A stretch of DNA of 52,569 bases from Paraclostridium bifermentans (GCF_019916025.1 NZ_CP079739.1:1-52569), one strand, 5' to 3'. Counted from the first letter of the stretch, positions 1 through 7,172 are shown. Notes: generated by a model not told the origin, from the letters alone. A program made the numbers and translations.

Positions 1-170
1 TAAAAAATTCAAATGTAGCTATGGAATTATGGAATGGTTTTTTATTTGCTAATAATCAATCTGAATATGTAACTACAGATGAATTTGTTTCTACACCTTT
101 AAAAAAAGCTACAGAAAAAGTTAATAATGAAATTGCAGGTCTTAGACAAAAGAAACTTGAAAAGAAATAA
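1..170 (+). CDS. 3' part of mobilization accessory gene split by the window ends
   Basis: The frame is open from the first base and stops at 168-170. It encodes 55 residues after a codon completed by the last base of the window. Joined to the frame beginning at 52350 it gives a single 129-residue, charged, helical protein, so this is the C-terminal half of a gene cut only by the linearization point. It lies 28 bases before the relaxase start and follows the oriT candidate and another small accessory gene. That position suggests a relaxosome accessory protein that helps the relaxase at oriT. The function is inferred from context and general composition; I recognise no catalytic motif. Confidence 0.7.
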   Translation, partial: KNSNVAMELWNGFLFANNQSEYVTTDEFVSTPLKKATEKVNNEIAGLRQKKLEKK

Positions 171-198
171 AAATATAAATGGAGAGAAGTAAAAATAT

Positions 199-1767
199 AT
201 GAGTAAAACATCACCAGGAATTGTATTAGTTTCAAAATATGTAAGTGGAAAATCTTCTAAGTTTGGAAAGTATATTGATTACATTAATAGAGAAGAAGCA
301 GTAAGGTCAAAACACTTTAAAGTATTTAATATCAATAAGCTTGATGGATATAATAACTACATGGAAAATCCTGAAAAAAGTAAAGGGATCTTTACTCAAA
401 ATAAATCAGAACTTACAAAAACAGAAAGAGAAGAATTAAAAAATATATTCACTCTTGCACAAAAAAATAATTCGATTATGTGGCAAGATGTTATTAGTTT
501 TAATAATGAATGGCTTGAAAAAAACGGACTATATAAATCTGAAACTGGCTGGATTAATGAAGGAGCTATTCAGGATTCCATTAGAAGAGGTATGGCTCTT
601 GTACTTAAAGAGGAAGGGATGGAACAGAGTGGAGTTTGGTCAGCATCAATGCATTTTAATACTGATAATATTCATGTTCATATAGCATTAGTTGAACCTT
701 ATCCTACAAAGACTTATAAAAGATTTACAGATAAAAAAACAGGTAAAGAATATACGGCTAGAGTTGGTAATAGAAAAGCAAAAACATTAGATAAATTTAA
801 AAGTAAAGTAGCTAATAATTTGCTAGAAAGAGATAAAGAACTAGCAAAGATTTCTGAATTAATACATAAAAAAATAGCCCCAAAAACTTTAAAACTAAAA
901 CCTTCTTTAGATATGCAGATGTTAAAAGTATATAATGAAATTTATAAAAGCCTACCTAACGATATGAGGTTATGGAAATATAATAATAATGCTATGTCAC
1001 AATTACGACCTCAAATTAATTCTGTTATAGATATGTATTTAAAAAGTAATCACCCTGACGATTTTAAAGAGTTAGATAAAGCATTAATTGAAGAAATGAA
1101 ATTTAGAGAAGATATATACGGTACAGGGGATAAAGATTATAAAAGATATGAAGATTATCGTACCAATAAACATCAAGAATTATATGCTAAACTAGGAAAT
1201 GCTATGCTAAGAGAAATGATAGAAATTAGAAAAGGGCATATACAAAAAAAAGTATATAAAAAAGACTTAGAAAACATCAAACCGAATCATACAATCGAAG
1301 AAAATATATCCAATTCAAACAAGCAAATTAATAAGGATTTTAAGGCACTTATTGATAATGAAGGTAGTAAAGTTCAAGAAAAAAAATCAAATACACTTAC
1401 AATGGATAATACAGAGTTGGAAAAAAATAATGAAATTATTTTAGAAGAAAATAACACTAATTCTGATTCAGAAAATAAATCAACTAATAAAAAAGAATTT
1501 GAAAAAAATTCTTATACCATGCATGATAATAATTATAATTCCAAAGATAACTTTGATAGATATAATAAAACATTTTATAATCAATGGGACAATACAAATA
1601 TAGAAAAAGATAAAGAAAATTATTCTAATCAAAATAATTTTAAAAAAGGTTTATTTATAAATAAAGCTAGTTTAAATAAAATTAAAAAGGCTTTAGATAA
1701 TGACTATCAAAGCATGAAAAATAAACAAAAATATAAACAAATGGAATATGAACATGAATATGAATAA
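199..1767 (+). CDS. Conjugative relaxase, MOB_P-like
   Basis: A 522-residue protein expected to nick oriT and carry the transferred strand covalently on a tyrosine. The metal-binding motif is clear: H152 in MHFNTDNIHVHIAL, followed by H159 and H161, the three-histidine arrangement of MOB_P relaxases. The N-terminal segment FGKYIDYI (about residues 22-30) holds the likely catalytic tyrosine. The first 340 residues look like the relaxase domain plus a helical region. From about 350 on the protein is Asn/Lys/Glu-rich and low in complexity, probably a flexible tail. The ATG follows GGAGAG with good spacing. It is the third gene after the oriT candidate, as expected for a mobilization operon. It resembles what databases call MobP2-type relaxases of Firmicutes; the subfamily name is from memory. 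Confidence 0.85.
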   Translation: MSKTSPGIVLVSKYVSGKSSKFGKYIDYINREEAVRSKHFKVFNINKLDGYNNYMENPEKSKGIFTQNKSELTKTEREELKNIFTLAQKNNSIMWQDVISFNNEWLEKNGLYKSETGWINEGAIQDSIRRGMALVLKEEGMEQSGVWSASMHFNTDNIHVHIALVEPYPTKTYKRFTDKKTGKEYTARVGNRKAKTLDKFKSKVANNLLERDKELAKISELIHKKIAPKTLKLKPSLDMQMLKVYNEIYKSLPNDMRLWKYNNNAMSQLRPQINSVIDMYLKSNHPDDFKELDKALIEEMKFREDIYGTGDKDYKRYEDYRTNKHQELYAKLGNAMLREMIEIRKGHIQKKVYKKDLENIKPNHTIEENISNSNKQINKDFKALIDNEGSKVQEKKSNTLTMDNTELEKNNEIILEENNTNSDSENKSTNKKEFEKNSYTMHDNNYNSKDNFDRYNKTFYNQWDNTNIEKDKENYSNQNNFKKGLFINKASLNKIKKALDNDYQSMKNKQKYKQMEYEHEYE

Positions 1768-1817
1768 AATTATTTAATTAATAAAAATTGTTGTTAACGG
1801 TGATAAAAGTGATACAA

Positions 1818-2138
1818 ATGAATATAGGATTAATTAATAAAACTGTTGAGGATGCGATATCAGCAGTTAATTTTTTATGTAAAAATGAATTATCATATTT
1901 TGAATTAAATTCAGAATTAAAGTTACTTAATGAAAAAATAAATAATCTACAGATATTAATATTATTTTCAGAAGATACCCAATTTATAAAAAAAGTATGT
2001 GCAATACAACTTATAGCAAATAGTATTAATAATGAAATATCTAAAAAAGAATTTAACGGAACTTTATCTAAAAACTTTAGAATCAATCAAGTTTATCGTT
2101 TTAAAAAACTAGCTAAAAATTTCAATATAAAAATGTAA
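1818..2138 (+). CDS. Hypothetical helical protein downstream of relaxase
   Basis: A protein of 106 residues if the ATG at 1818 is used. In-frame TTG and GTG codons from 1788 would allow a slightly longer form, and there is only a weak GGTGAT-type ribosome site, so the start is uncertain. It is rich in Asn, Ile, Leu and Lys and predicted mostly helical, with no membrane segment and no motif I recognise. It lies 50 bases after the relaxase and before a membrane protein, so it is probably in the mobilization operon. The overlapping minus-strand frame is a shadow without a ribosome site. Confidence 0.6.
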   Translation: MNIGLINKTVEDAISAVNFLCKNELSYFELNSELKLLNEKINNLQILILFSEDTQFIKKVCAIQLIANSINNEISKKEFNGTLSKNFRINQVYRFKKLAKNFNIKM

Positions 2139-2189
2139 ATTTAATAATATTTTTATATAAATTTTATTAAAACTGAAAGGAAAATAAAA

Positions 2190-2555
2190 ATGAAACAGAC
2201 TAAAAATCACACAAAAAACATTACTACAATTGATATATTAAAAAATATTTCCATAATTAATATACTTAAAAATTTTCCATGTACTCTGATTTCAGGAGTA
2301 TCTTCTTTAATCATACATATTTTAATTACATATTTTTCTAACTATAGAAATCCACTTACTAATATAATTGATAGTCTTACTTTATATATGTGGATGTTAA
2401 GTTCAATTGATGAAATTTTATTTTATTTACTTAAAGATGAACCTGAAATTACTGATGAATTTCGTTTACAGATTAAACTAATTGCATTAATCATTATTGC
2501 AGTTGTTCTATTACTTGTTACAGGAATAGGTATATATATACAATTCTATATTTAA
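2190..2555 (+). CDS. Small membrane protein, two to three transmembrane segments
   Basis: A 121-residue protein with hydrophobic segments near residues 30-55 and 90-118. An acidic stretch (KDEPEITDEF) sits between them. The ribosome site GAAAGGAAA is well placed before the ATG. The N-terminus is Lys/Thr/Asn-rich and probably cytoplasmic. I recognise no family. It sits between the relaxase block and two small soluble genes, so a role in the cell envelope during transfer, or entry exclusion, is possible but unsupported by any motif. Confidence 0.65.
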   Translation: MKQTKNHTKNITTIDILKNISIINILKNFPCTLISGVSSLIIHILITYFSNYRNPLTNIIDSLTLYMWMLSSIDEILFYLLKDEPEITDEFRLQIKLIALIIIAVVLLLVTGIGIYIQFYI

Positions 2556-2631
2556 AAGCAATGAAAAATACTTAGTAAAAGAGTAGGCTGATTATTAGGT
2601 TCTGTGTTATATTTAAAAAGAGGTGATGATT

Positions 2632-2805
2632 ATGGAACTTAAGGAGCTGGACAATGAACAATTATTAAAACTTAAATGTATCAAAAATCCTACGATAACT
2701 AAAGTTATTAAATTATCTAATGAACTTAATATTGATATGGAAATTCTTGCAAAATATTTCATGGATAAGACTTCAAATGAAATAGAAGAGGAAAATAATA
2801 AATAA
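2632..2805 (+). CDS. Small hypothetical protein (57 aa)
   Basis: The start is set by AGAGGTGAT placed seven bases before the ATG at 2632; upstream in-frame ATG and GTG codons at 2626 and 2623 lie inside that ribosome site. The product is acidic and helical, with a segment (TKVIKLSNELNIDMEILAKYF) that reads like a helix-turn-helix or small protein-interaction unit. The next gene starts 17 bases downstream, so the two are probably co-transcribed and may act together. I assign no function. Confidence 0.55.
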   Translation: MELKELDNEQLLKLKCIKNPTITKVIKLSNELNIDMEILAKYFMDKTSNEIEEENNK

Positions 2806-2822
2806 GTTAAAAGGGTGATTAT

Positions 2823-3140
2823 ATGATAGTTAAAAATATAAGAATAGATTTAATCTATAAAAACATTAATAATATTGTTATGGTGCATGATAGTTTAGTT
2901 AATATATTAAATATAGATAACAGGCTTGTGTATGCCCTTATATCAAATTTTGAAAATGGTATAGACACAAAATACATATATGAACTTATGGAGCCTAAAG
3001 GGTGGACACGAGAGGATTTAGATAAAAATATAAATTTACTATTAGATTTAAATTTTATAAAAGATATTGAAAACAATATAGATTTAGAAGAAATGAAAGC
3101 AGAATTTGAAAGTTTCAAAAAACAGATTTCAAGGTATTAA
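2823..3140 (+). CDS. Hypothetical protein, possible winged-helix fold
   Basis: A 105-residue soluble protein preceded by AAGGGTGAT. The middle part (YALISNFENGIDTKYIYELM, then PKGWTREDLDKNINLLLDLNFI) has the rhythm of a short winged-helix domain: helix, helix, then a leucine-rich recognition helix. The C-terminus is a charged helix. It is the last gene of the plus-strand run that follows the relaxase and is closed off by the hairpin at 3213-3270. The fold is an impression from pattern only. Confidence 0.6.
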   Translation: MIVKNIRIDLIYKNINNIVMVHDSLVNILNIDNRLVYALISNFENGIDTKYIYELMEPKGWTREDLDKNINLLLDLNFIKDIENNIDLEEMKAEFESFKKQISRY

Positions 3141-3212
3141 AAATAATCATATATTCCATATTTTTTGATTCTTAATTATAAATTATTTTGTTTAAAACAG
3201 ACTTTAAATTGT

Positions 3213-3270
3213 AAATAAAAAAGCAATCCCATGTCCAACTTGCTTGGATCATAGGATTGCTTTTTTATTT
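3213..3270. terminator. Bidirectional T-type terminator hairpin
   Basis: A stem with A-rich left and T-rich right flanks (core arms GCAATCC and GGATTGC) closes the constant loop TCCAACTTGCTTGGATCA. It sits between convergent genes ending at 3140 (+) and 3265 (-), and the right flank includes the stop codon of the latter. It belongs to a family of nine hairpins in this window with the same loop but different stems. Confidence 0.8.
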
Positions 3271-3477
3271 GTCAACTGATTTATATTTCTTTAATTTATT
3301 TTCTATATTTTTATCAATTTCTGAATCACACTCTATACATTTAAGGGGCATACCTTCACTTTCAGATTTAAAAGCAATCTTATTATTTTCTTTTTTATAG
3401 TAAAATACTGCATACTCATAAACTCCAACTTCTAATAAATCTGAATTGCAATTACTACATATAAATTTTTCACTCAT
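3265..3477 (-). CDS. Small zinc-ribbon-like protein
   Basis: A 70-residue protein with two CxxC pairs: CSNC near residue 7 and CIEC near residue 48. They are about 40 residues apart, the spacing of a small zinc ribbon. The middle contains a Tyr/Lys-rich strand-like segment, as in short phage and plasmid zinc-binding proteins. The ribosome site GTAGGAGAAA precedes the ATG. It probably binds zinc and perhaps nucleic acid or a protein partner; the partner is not apparent from its neighbours. Confidence 0.65.
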   Translation of the reverse strand: MSEKFICSNCNSDLLEVGVYEYAVFYYKKENNKIAFKSESEGMPLKCIECDSEIDKNIENKLKKYKSVDK

Positions 3478-3516
3478 TTTAATTTTCTCCTACGATTACA
3501 TTTGAATATACAAACT

Positions 3517-3699
3517 TTAATATTTAACTATAATATTCAAAGCCCATTTAAATACTTCTGTCCACCCTATACATACTAAACAAATTATACTTAATGCTAA
3601 TATAGTTGTGATTGCTAAAACTAAAATTGCTACAACTGTTCCTGTCATACCTTCTTTCCTTTCTACTATTTCTAATATTTCTAAAAAATCGATTAACAT
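3517..3699 (-). CDS. Small single-pass membrane protein (60 aa)
   Basis: An AAGGAGG site nine bases before the ATG supports the start at 3699. After a charged N-terminus (about 16 residues) comes a long hydrophobic stretch, roughly residues 19-45, rich in Val, Ala, Leu and Ile. A second in-frame Met at residue 18 would give a 43-residue, almost wholly hydrophobic peptide. Together with the other small membrane genes at 3835-3990 and 4070-4237 it forms a cluster of membrane micropeptides. A toxin-like role or a role in membrane adaptation are both possible; I cannot choose. Confidence 0.6.
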   Translation of the reverse strand: MLIDFLEILEIVERKEGMTGTVVAILVLAITTILALSIICLVCIGWTEVFKWALNIIVKY

Positions 3700-3744
3700 A
3701 ATAAATATCCTCCTTGTAATTTCTTGTATTTTTTTAAATTTAGG

Positions 3745-3837
3745 AGTATACTTATATTTAGAAATTTCTCAAACCTAAATATAAGTATACTAACTTGTAT
3801 TTGGTGCTATAGATTAAGGGTCTATAGCACTTTTTTA
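3745..3837. terminator. 17-bp inverted repeat followed by intrinsic terminator
   Basis: First, a perfect 17-bp inverted repeat (3745-3761 against 3775-3791; arm AGTATACTTATATTTAG). Then a hairpin GTGCTATAGA/TCTATAGCAC (3804-3830) followed by TTTTTTAT on the plus strand. The same pair of elements recurs at 18151-18236, also directly upstream of a short minus-strand gene. The first repeat may be an operator, or a hairpin in the leader of the minus gene that starts at 3699. Confidence 0.6.
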
Positions 3838-3990
3838 TTGTCTTTTTTTAGATATATATTCCAAAGTAACTGCTACTAAAGTAGCTGGAACACATATTAA
3901 ATTCAAAAATTTAATTAAACTCATATCATTAAAATTTAAGTTCAGGAAAAATATAAAAGCTACAATTAAAAATAATTTTCTACTTTTCAT
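3835..3990 (-). CDS. Possible membrane micropeptide (51 aa)
   Basis: An ATG-initiated frame of 51 residues with a hydrophobic N-terminal helix (LFLIVAFIFFLNL) and a second hydrophobic stretch (FLNLICVPATLVAVTL), ending in basic residues. There is no clear Shine-Dalgarno sequence before the ATG, which lowers confidence. A TATAATTTTACC stretch lies just upstream. It is small and hydrophobic like its neighbours on both sides. It could be a real leader-type peptide or chance in AT-rich DNA. Confidence 0.35.
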   Translation of the reverse strand: MKSRKLFLIVAFIFFLNLNFNDMSLIKFLNLICVPATLVAVTLEYISKKRQ

Positions 3991-4020
3991 AATTACGATT
4001 TTATGGTAAAATTATATCTA

Positions 4021-4106
4021 TAAGGTAGGAATGCACTCCTACCTTATACCTTTAAAAAAAATTTTGAGTTTAGAAGTTTCTTCTTTTTTTAGAAGAAACT
4101 TTTTTT
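4021..4106. terminator. Two hairpins downstream of the micropeptide at 4070-4237
   Basis: A hairpin TAAGGTAGGA/TCCTACCTTA (4021-4046), and a second made of GAAGTTTCTTC and GAAGAAACTT with T-runs (about 4071-4106). The second overlaps the 3' end of the micropeptide gene, so the last codons are part of the stem. Both probably end transcription on one or both strands. Confidence 0.55.
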
Positions 4107-4237
4107 TGTTTCTTTTTATTTTTCTTCTTTTTACTTTTTTGTCTTTGAACATCAACAAAATTGTAAATAGTAATAATAAGAATCAAAAATTGTAAAATTT
4201 CTTTTAAAGTCTTATATATAGATATAAAACTCACCAT
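4070..4237 (-). CDS. Type I toxin-like membrane micropeptide (55 aa)
   Basis: A strong AAAGGAGG site lies five bases before the ATG. The product has one hydrophobic helix (about residues 12-29, Leu/Ile/Phe-rich) followed by a tail almost entirely of Lys, Arg, Gln and Ser. This is the architecture of small hydrophobic toxins of clostridial type I toxin-antitoxin pairs and of other membrane-active peptides. Its leader is the A part of composite element copy 1. I see no obvious antisense RNA promoter, so the toxin role is only inferred from shape. Confidence 0.55.
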   Translation of the reverse strand: MVSFISIYKTLKEILQFLILIITIYNFVDVQRQKSKKKKNKKKQKKVSSKKRRNF

Positions 4238-4282
4238 TACAACCTCCTTTTAAATTTTTACAAGAAACTAGGTTCAAAACTA

Positions 4283-4459
4283 TTGCCCCCCTGTCGGGAT
4301 GTTTCTTGATGCCAAAAAGCATCCTTTTACGAGTGCTTTGTCAATAAAACGGAGGAAATATTTTTATGCTGCATCACTTGTTTATGCATCATAAAAATAT
4401 TTATGGAGTGGAATTGATAAAGTAAGGGAGTAAGAGGTATGCTGTTGGGGGCAAGAAAC
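4283..4459 (-). repeat. Composite element copy 1, part A (leader of 4070-4237)
   Basis: Described on the minus strand, the sense of the gene it precedes. It begins GTTTCTTGCCCCC, contains an AT-rich hairpin with arms AAATATTTTTATG/CATAAAAATATTT, a TTGACA, and a small hairpin (GATGC..GCATC). It ends CAAGAAAC then GGGGGGCAA, about 40 bases before the ATG of the 55-residue gene. The first 13 bases can pair either with CAAGAAAC or with GGGGGCAA but not both. Five other copies have the same layout. Confidence 0.8.
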
Positions 4460-4474
4460 AAGACTTTAAATAGC

Positions 4475-4538
4475 AAATAAAAAAATATGGCCCTTGCTCC
4501 AAACTTGTTTTGGATCAAGGCCCATATTTCTTTTATTT
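4475..4538. terminator. T-type hairpin of composite element copy 1
   Basis: Stem arms ATATGGcCCTTG and CAAGGcCCATAT, flanked by A-run and T-run, close a loop CTCCAAACTTGTTTTGGAT. The inner CCAAA/TTTGG pairs extend the stem. It should end transcripts on either strand, which isolates part A from part B. Confidence 0.75.
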
Positions 4539-4584
4539 GGTTTCCTCTTTGATATGTTTTTAATATCTTTAGGTTTTATCTTTT

Positions 4585-4725
4585 GCAACCCTTCGGGTAC
4601 CCAAAATAGCAACGAGAGGACATTAATTGTTTAACTGTAGGTGGTTGCTCGGTAGATGAAACGCCTAGAGTTAATACAATTAATAGCCCTCTCTAAGCGT
4701 TATTTTAGGGTGAAGGATAAGTTGC
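4585..4725. ncRNA. Structured element B, copy 1
   Basis: About 141 bases that fold on either strand into a nested stem. In plus orientation GCAAC pairs with GTTGC, CCTTC with GAAGG, then ACCC plus an A-run with a T-run plus GGGT. A long arm follows (GAGAGG..ATTAATTG..TTAACT against AGTTAA..CAATTAAT..CCTCTC), capped by a loop containing GGTTGCTCGGTAGATGAAACG. Comparison with the copy at 19015 shows paired changes in the arms and a conserved loop. Whether it is an RNA, and which strand is expressed, is not known. Confidence 0.5.
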
Positions 4726-4866
4726 CCAAGCTTTATATTTAAAAGCCTTTAAAATAACTCCTTTAAAATAAACCTTTAAACTATTTATACAATTTTTAAA
4801 AGGGATTTTAATTCAAATGAAGAATTAGTTTCTTAGTATATGAAACAACTTTTAGGAGGTGTTTAA

Positions 4867-5181
4867 TTGCTTAAGAAACTCAAAAAAAACGAATATAATT
4901 GGACTTTTCAATACATAAAAGAATATAATGATATGGTTGCATACTATGAAAAACAATTAGAAGAAAAAGATAAAACTATAGACCTATTAAGAGCTGAAAA
5001 TCTAAAACTTAAAAAATCTAATAAATTCCAATCGAAAATAAAACAAATTTCAGATAAAGATATCCTTAAGATAAGAAAACTAAAAGATGAAGGTAAGAGT
5101 TATAATTTCATTTCAAAAGAAACAGGATGGAGCAAAGCTACTATAAGCAGAGTTATAAATAATAAAAGTGGTATATATTAA
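4867..5181 (+). CDS. Coiled-coil plus helix-turn-helix protein
   Basis: A TTG start six bases after AGGAGGTG; 104 residues. Residues about 15-55 form a charged coiled coil (YYEKQLEEKDKTIDLLRAEN). The C-terminal 45 residues are a helix-turn-helix of the resolvase/Hin type, with ISDKDILKIRKLKDEGKSY then ISKETGWSKATISRVI. There is no catalytic recombinase domain, so it is probably a DNA-binding regulator that dimerises through the coil. It is the only plus-strand gene in a minus-strand neighbourhood and is followed by its own terminator. Targets are unknown. Confidence 0.7.
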   Translation: MLKKLKKNEYNWTFQYIKEYNDMVAYYEKQLEEKDKTIDLLRAENLKLKKSNKFQSKIKQISDKDILKIRKLKDEGKSYNFISKETGWSKATISRVINNKSGIY

Positions 5182-5214
5182 AAAGTCACTCTAACGACAA
5201 TAAGAGTGACTTTA
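5181..5214 (+). terminator. Intrinsic terminator
   Basis: AAAGTCACTCT and AGAGTGACTTT pair around an 10-base loop immediately after the stop codon at 5181, followed by a short T-rich run. A second, weaker hairpin (AGAAACT/AGTTTCT with a T-run) lies at 5237-5277. Confidence 0.75.
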
Positions 5215-5317
5215 TCAAAAGTAATGTATATTACATAGAAACTTCACTCTAGACCAATAGATTGTAGTTTCTTTTTTGTTTATATAATACTAAAAAATTC
5301 ATAAAATTAAACATGAA

Positions 5318-5400
5318 TATTTTATAAATCTAAAATATTTTTTTAATAGTGCCTGATCTTTTCTTCTTTCTCTATCATTTTCATATATCATAGTTTGTTC
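5318..5400 (-). pseudogene. Truncated 3' copy of the coiled-coil gene at 5896-6618
   Basis: The minus-strand translation keeps most of the C-terminus of the gene at 5896-6618: TMIYENDRERRKD, then a diverged end. The nucleotide match runs from about 5318 to 5400 against 5901 to 5983 and stops abruptly at 5401, where an unrelated gene end begins. With the second AbrB-type gene at 5675-5854 it marks a tandem duplication of this block, followed by replacement of the middle. Confidence 0.65.
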
Positions 5401-5410
5401 AACATCCTTG

Positions 5411-5644
5411 CTAATCTTTCACTAACTCTATATACTCTGCGTGTTCGTCAAGTTGTAACCTTTTAGACGTATCTGACGTATTTAGTACAACACAAGGGAA
5501 TTTAGTCCCAAACATTTGATAGCTAGTTATTTCTATTTGTTCTAACTCTGATATATTTCCACAAGGATTAACACTATTTCTTATATGTATTTCTACATCA
5601 TCATCTATATCTTTAATCAATTCTTTTAATCTACCTATTTTCAA
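5411..5644 (-). CDS. Hypothetical acidic protein (77 aa)
   Basis: A TTG start after GGAGGATTTTAT. The first 20 residues (KIGRLKELIKDIDDDVEIHI) resemble the short helix plus strand seen in small phage-type accessory proteins. The C-terminus LDEHAEYIEL is echoed by LDEHEEYENL in the protein at 11257-11631, which hints at a shared module. There are no membrane or metal motifs. It seems to have landed inside the duplicated AbrB block, just next to the pseudogene remnant. Confidence 0.6.
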   Translation of the reverse strand: MKIGRLKELIKDIDDDVEIHIRNSVNPCGNISELEQIEITSYQMFGTKFPCVVLNTSDTSKRLQLDEHAEYIELVKD

Positions 5645-5674
5645 AATAAAATCCTCCTCATTAATTCGTCTTTG

Positions 5675-5854
5675 TTATAAGGCTTTTTTTATTATTATTT
5701 TATCATCTTCTCTATAGATTACTACTTTATTTTCTTCTCTTGTAATACTTAAATCAACAAGTAGTTCCTTCGGAATTATAATCCTTCCTGACGATCCAGA
5801 GCTAGTACCTCCGCCCTTATTAAAGTTTACATCCTTTTCGAATACTTTTTCCAT
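5675..5854 (-). CDS. AbrB/SpoVT-type DNA-binding protein, copy 1
   Basis: A protein of 59 residues. After FEKDVNFNKGGGTSSGSSG comes the swapped-hairpin AbrB core: GRIIIPKELLVDLSITREEN, then KVVIYREDDKIIIKK. Family members bind DNA as dimers, often as transition-state regulators or as antitoxins. It is nearly identical to the copy at 6696-6878. The long Gly/Ser linker before the core is unusual for such a short protein. The start follows GAGGTTATAAA. No toxin with a recognisable domain lies next to it; the coiled-coil gene at 5896-6618 is the constant neighbour. Confidence 0.8.
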   Translation of the reverse strand: MEKVFEKDVNFNKGGGTSSGSSGRIIIPKELLVDLSITREENKVVIYREDDKIIIKKAL

Positions 5855-5895
5855 TTTATAACCTCATTTAATGAATTTTTTATAAGTCTAAAATT

Positions 5896-6618
5896 TTATT
5901 TTTTAAATATATAAAATATTTTTTTAAATAGTTCCTTATCTTTTCTTCTTTCTCTATCTTTTTCATATATCATAGTTTGTTCATTATATTGATATTGATA
6001 TTGATATTGATATGGATATTGATATGGATAGTAATTTTTAAAATTACTATTTTCCTCTTCAAGTTCTTCTACTTTAACTTTTAACTCTTTTATCTCGTCT
6101 TGTAATTTTTTTTTTTCATCTTCTAAACTTTTTTTTTCATCTTCTAAACCTTTTTTTTCGTCGATTAATTGGCTTATTGAATACATCATATCACGTTCAT
6201 TAAGACAAATAGATGGAGTGTCTGCCGATGTATAATCGTTTTTTTCGTCTGTAATTTCAAATTTAAATTCCTTATTTATTAACTTTTTAAATTCTATATT
6301 CTTTGTCATATAACTATATTTTTCTACAATTCTATTCCATTCTTCTTTTTCATTCTCACCAAATAATTCATTATTACCGTAGAATTCACAATATTTTTTT
6401 AACTCTACTAAATCTTTATAATTGTTATAAAAATCTCTTGTAATCCTAGTTAGTGTTTCATTATATGCATTATCTGTTTTTTCATGTTTATAAAGTTCCT
6501 TTAATTCTAAACATACTATATTGCTATGAAAACTTAATCGTTTTATTATAGCTAAAAATCTCCTTTCTATAGAACTCATTTTTTCAGTATCATTTATATT
6601 TTCTTTGTTATTTATCAT
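5896..6618 (-). CDS. Coiled-coil protein with Gln/Tyr repeat
   Basis: A 240-residue protein; the start follows GGGGAG. Residues 1-130 are helical and charged without a motif I know. Residues about 150-195 form a heptad coiled coil with a short internal duplication (KKGLEDEKKSLEDEKKKLQDE). Then comes a Tyr/Gln/Pro stretch (YPYQYPYQYQYQYQY), coded by a CAATAT-type hexamer run at 5985-6031, and a basic C-terminus. It lies between two AbrB-type genes, in the same direction, so it may be regulated by or work with them. Changes in hexamer number would alter length without shifting frame. Confidence 0.65.
   Translation of the reverse strand: MINNKENINDTEKMSSIERRFLAIIKRLSFHSNIVCLELKELYKHEKTDNAYNETLTRITRDFYNNYKDLVELKKYCEFYGNNELFGENEKEEWNRIVEKYSYMTKNIEFKKLINKEFKFEITDEKNDYTSADTPSICLNERDMMYSISQLIDEKKGLEDEKKSLEDEKKKLQDEIKELKVKVEELEEENSNFKNYYPYQYPYQYQYQYQYNEQTMIYEKDRERRKDKELFKKIFYIFKK
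5985..6031. repeat. Hexanucleotide run coding for Tyr-Gln repeats
   Basis: Plus-strand ATTGAT/ATGGAT hexamers repeat about seven times inside the coiled-coil gene. Such runs are prone to slippage, and each step adds or removes two residues. Confidence 0.8.
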
Positions 6619-6695
6619 CTTATTATTTTCTCCCCATAAAATTTAAAACAAATATTCAAAGCTAATTTATTCAAAAAAAAGACTGCTTAATTATT

Positions 6696-6878
6696 TTATA
6701 GCTGTCTTTTTTTTATTATTATCTTATCATCTTCTCTATAGATTACTACTTTATTTTCTTCTCTTGTAATATTTAAATCAACAAGTAATTCTTTTGGAAT
6801 TATAATCCTTCCTGACGATCCAGAGCTAGTACCTCCGCCCTTATTAAAGTTTACATCCTTTTCAAATATTTTATTCAT
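6696..6878 (-). CDS. AbrB/SpoVT-type DNA-binding protein, copy 2
   Basis: A 60-residue paralogue of the protein at 5675-5854. It differs at only a few positions and at the last residues (KKRQL against KKAL). The ATG at 6878 follows GTGAGGTTATAC; an upstream frame extension has no ribosome site. The core GRIIIPKELLVDLNI is the conserved AbrB signature. A 33-residue membrane micropeptide ends just upstream and a promoter with a palindromic spacer lies at 7226-7254. It probably represses its own operon, as AbrB-type regulators often do; that is inference. Confidence 0.8.
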   Translation of the reverse strand: MNKIFEKDVNFNKGGGTSSGSSGRIIIPKELLVDLNITREENKVVIYREDDKIIIKKRQL

Positions 6879-6895
6879 TTTGTATAACCTCACTA

Positions 6896-6997
6896 TTATA
6901 ATATTAAAAGTTTTAATAGTATAAAGAATATAACTACAAAAGTAAAACGCCATAACCATTTTATAATTCTATCTACTTTCTTATCTTCACTATTCAT
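6896..6997 (-). CDS. Membrane micropeptide (33 aa)
   Basis: ATG-initiated, with a charged start (MNSEDKKVDRIIKW) followed by a hydrophobic helix (RFTFVVIFFILLKLLIL). The stop lies within the ribosome site region of the AbrB-type gene, so translation may be coupled. There is only a weak ribosome site (GTGAAAAT). The layout matches the next peptide upstream (7065-7172): polar head with EDKKVD, then one transmembrane helix. That similarity is the main support. Confidence 0.5.
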   Translation of the reverse strand: MNSEDKKVDRIIKWLWRFTFVVIFFILLKLLIL

Positions 6998-7064
6998 TTT
7001 AATATTTTCACTATGATTTTTGGAAGAAGGAAAGCCGACCCACTAAATCGACTCCCTTTGTTGT

Positions 7065-7172
7065 CTACTTAAAAAAAACAAGTAATCCAACTATTAAAGC
7101 AACTGAAGAGCTTATGCAAGCTATTAACAAATCTACTTTTTTATCTTCTGTGACTTTCTTCCATCTTATCAT
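7065..7172 (-). CDS. Membrane micropeptide (35 aa)
   Basis: The GGAGA site is well spaced from the ATG. The product is MIRWKKVTEDKKVD followed by a single hydrophobic helix of about 18 residues, ending in Phe-Phe-Lys. It shares the EDKKVD motif with the 33-residue peptide downstream. It is the first gene after the promoter at 7226-7254 in an operon micropeptide - micropeptide - AbrB - coiled-coil protein. Small toxin, sensor or regulatory peptide are all open. Confidence 0.6.
   Translation of the reverse strand: MIRWKKVTEDKKVDLLIACISSSVALIVGLLVFFK

Noticed and set aside
4283-4360. TTGACA in part A as a normal SigA promoter
   Set aside because: No TATAAT-like -10 sequence is found at 16 to 19 bases; the best match is at 21-22. 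It could be part of the fold instead. I did not list a promoter.
4327-4518. Minus-strand frames through the A elements (also 14932-15120, 16579-16827) as a conserved small protein
   Set aside because: They have no ribosome site, run through the T hairpin and the A hairpin, and the frame is broken in copy 4 while base pairing is kept.
4585-4725. B as a group II intron domain or a known large ornate RNA
   Set aside because: No domain V-like sequence or reverse transcriptase is present, and at about 141 bases it is too small for the large ornate RNAs I know; I could not match it from memory to any family.
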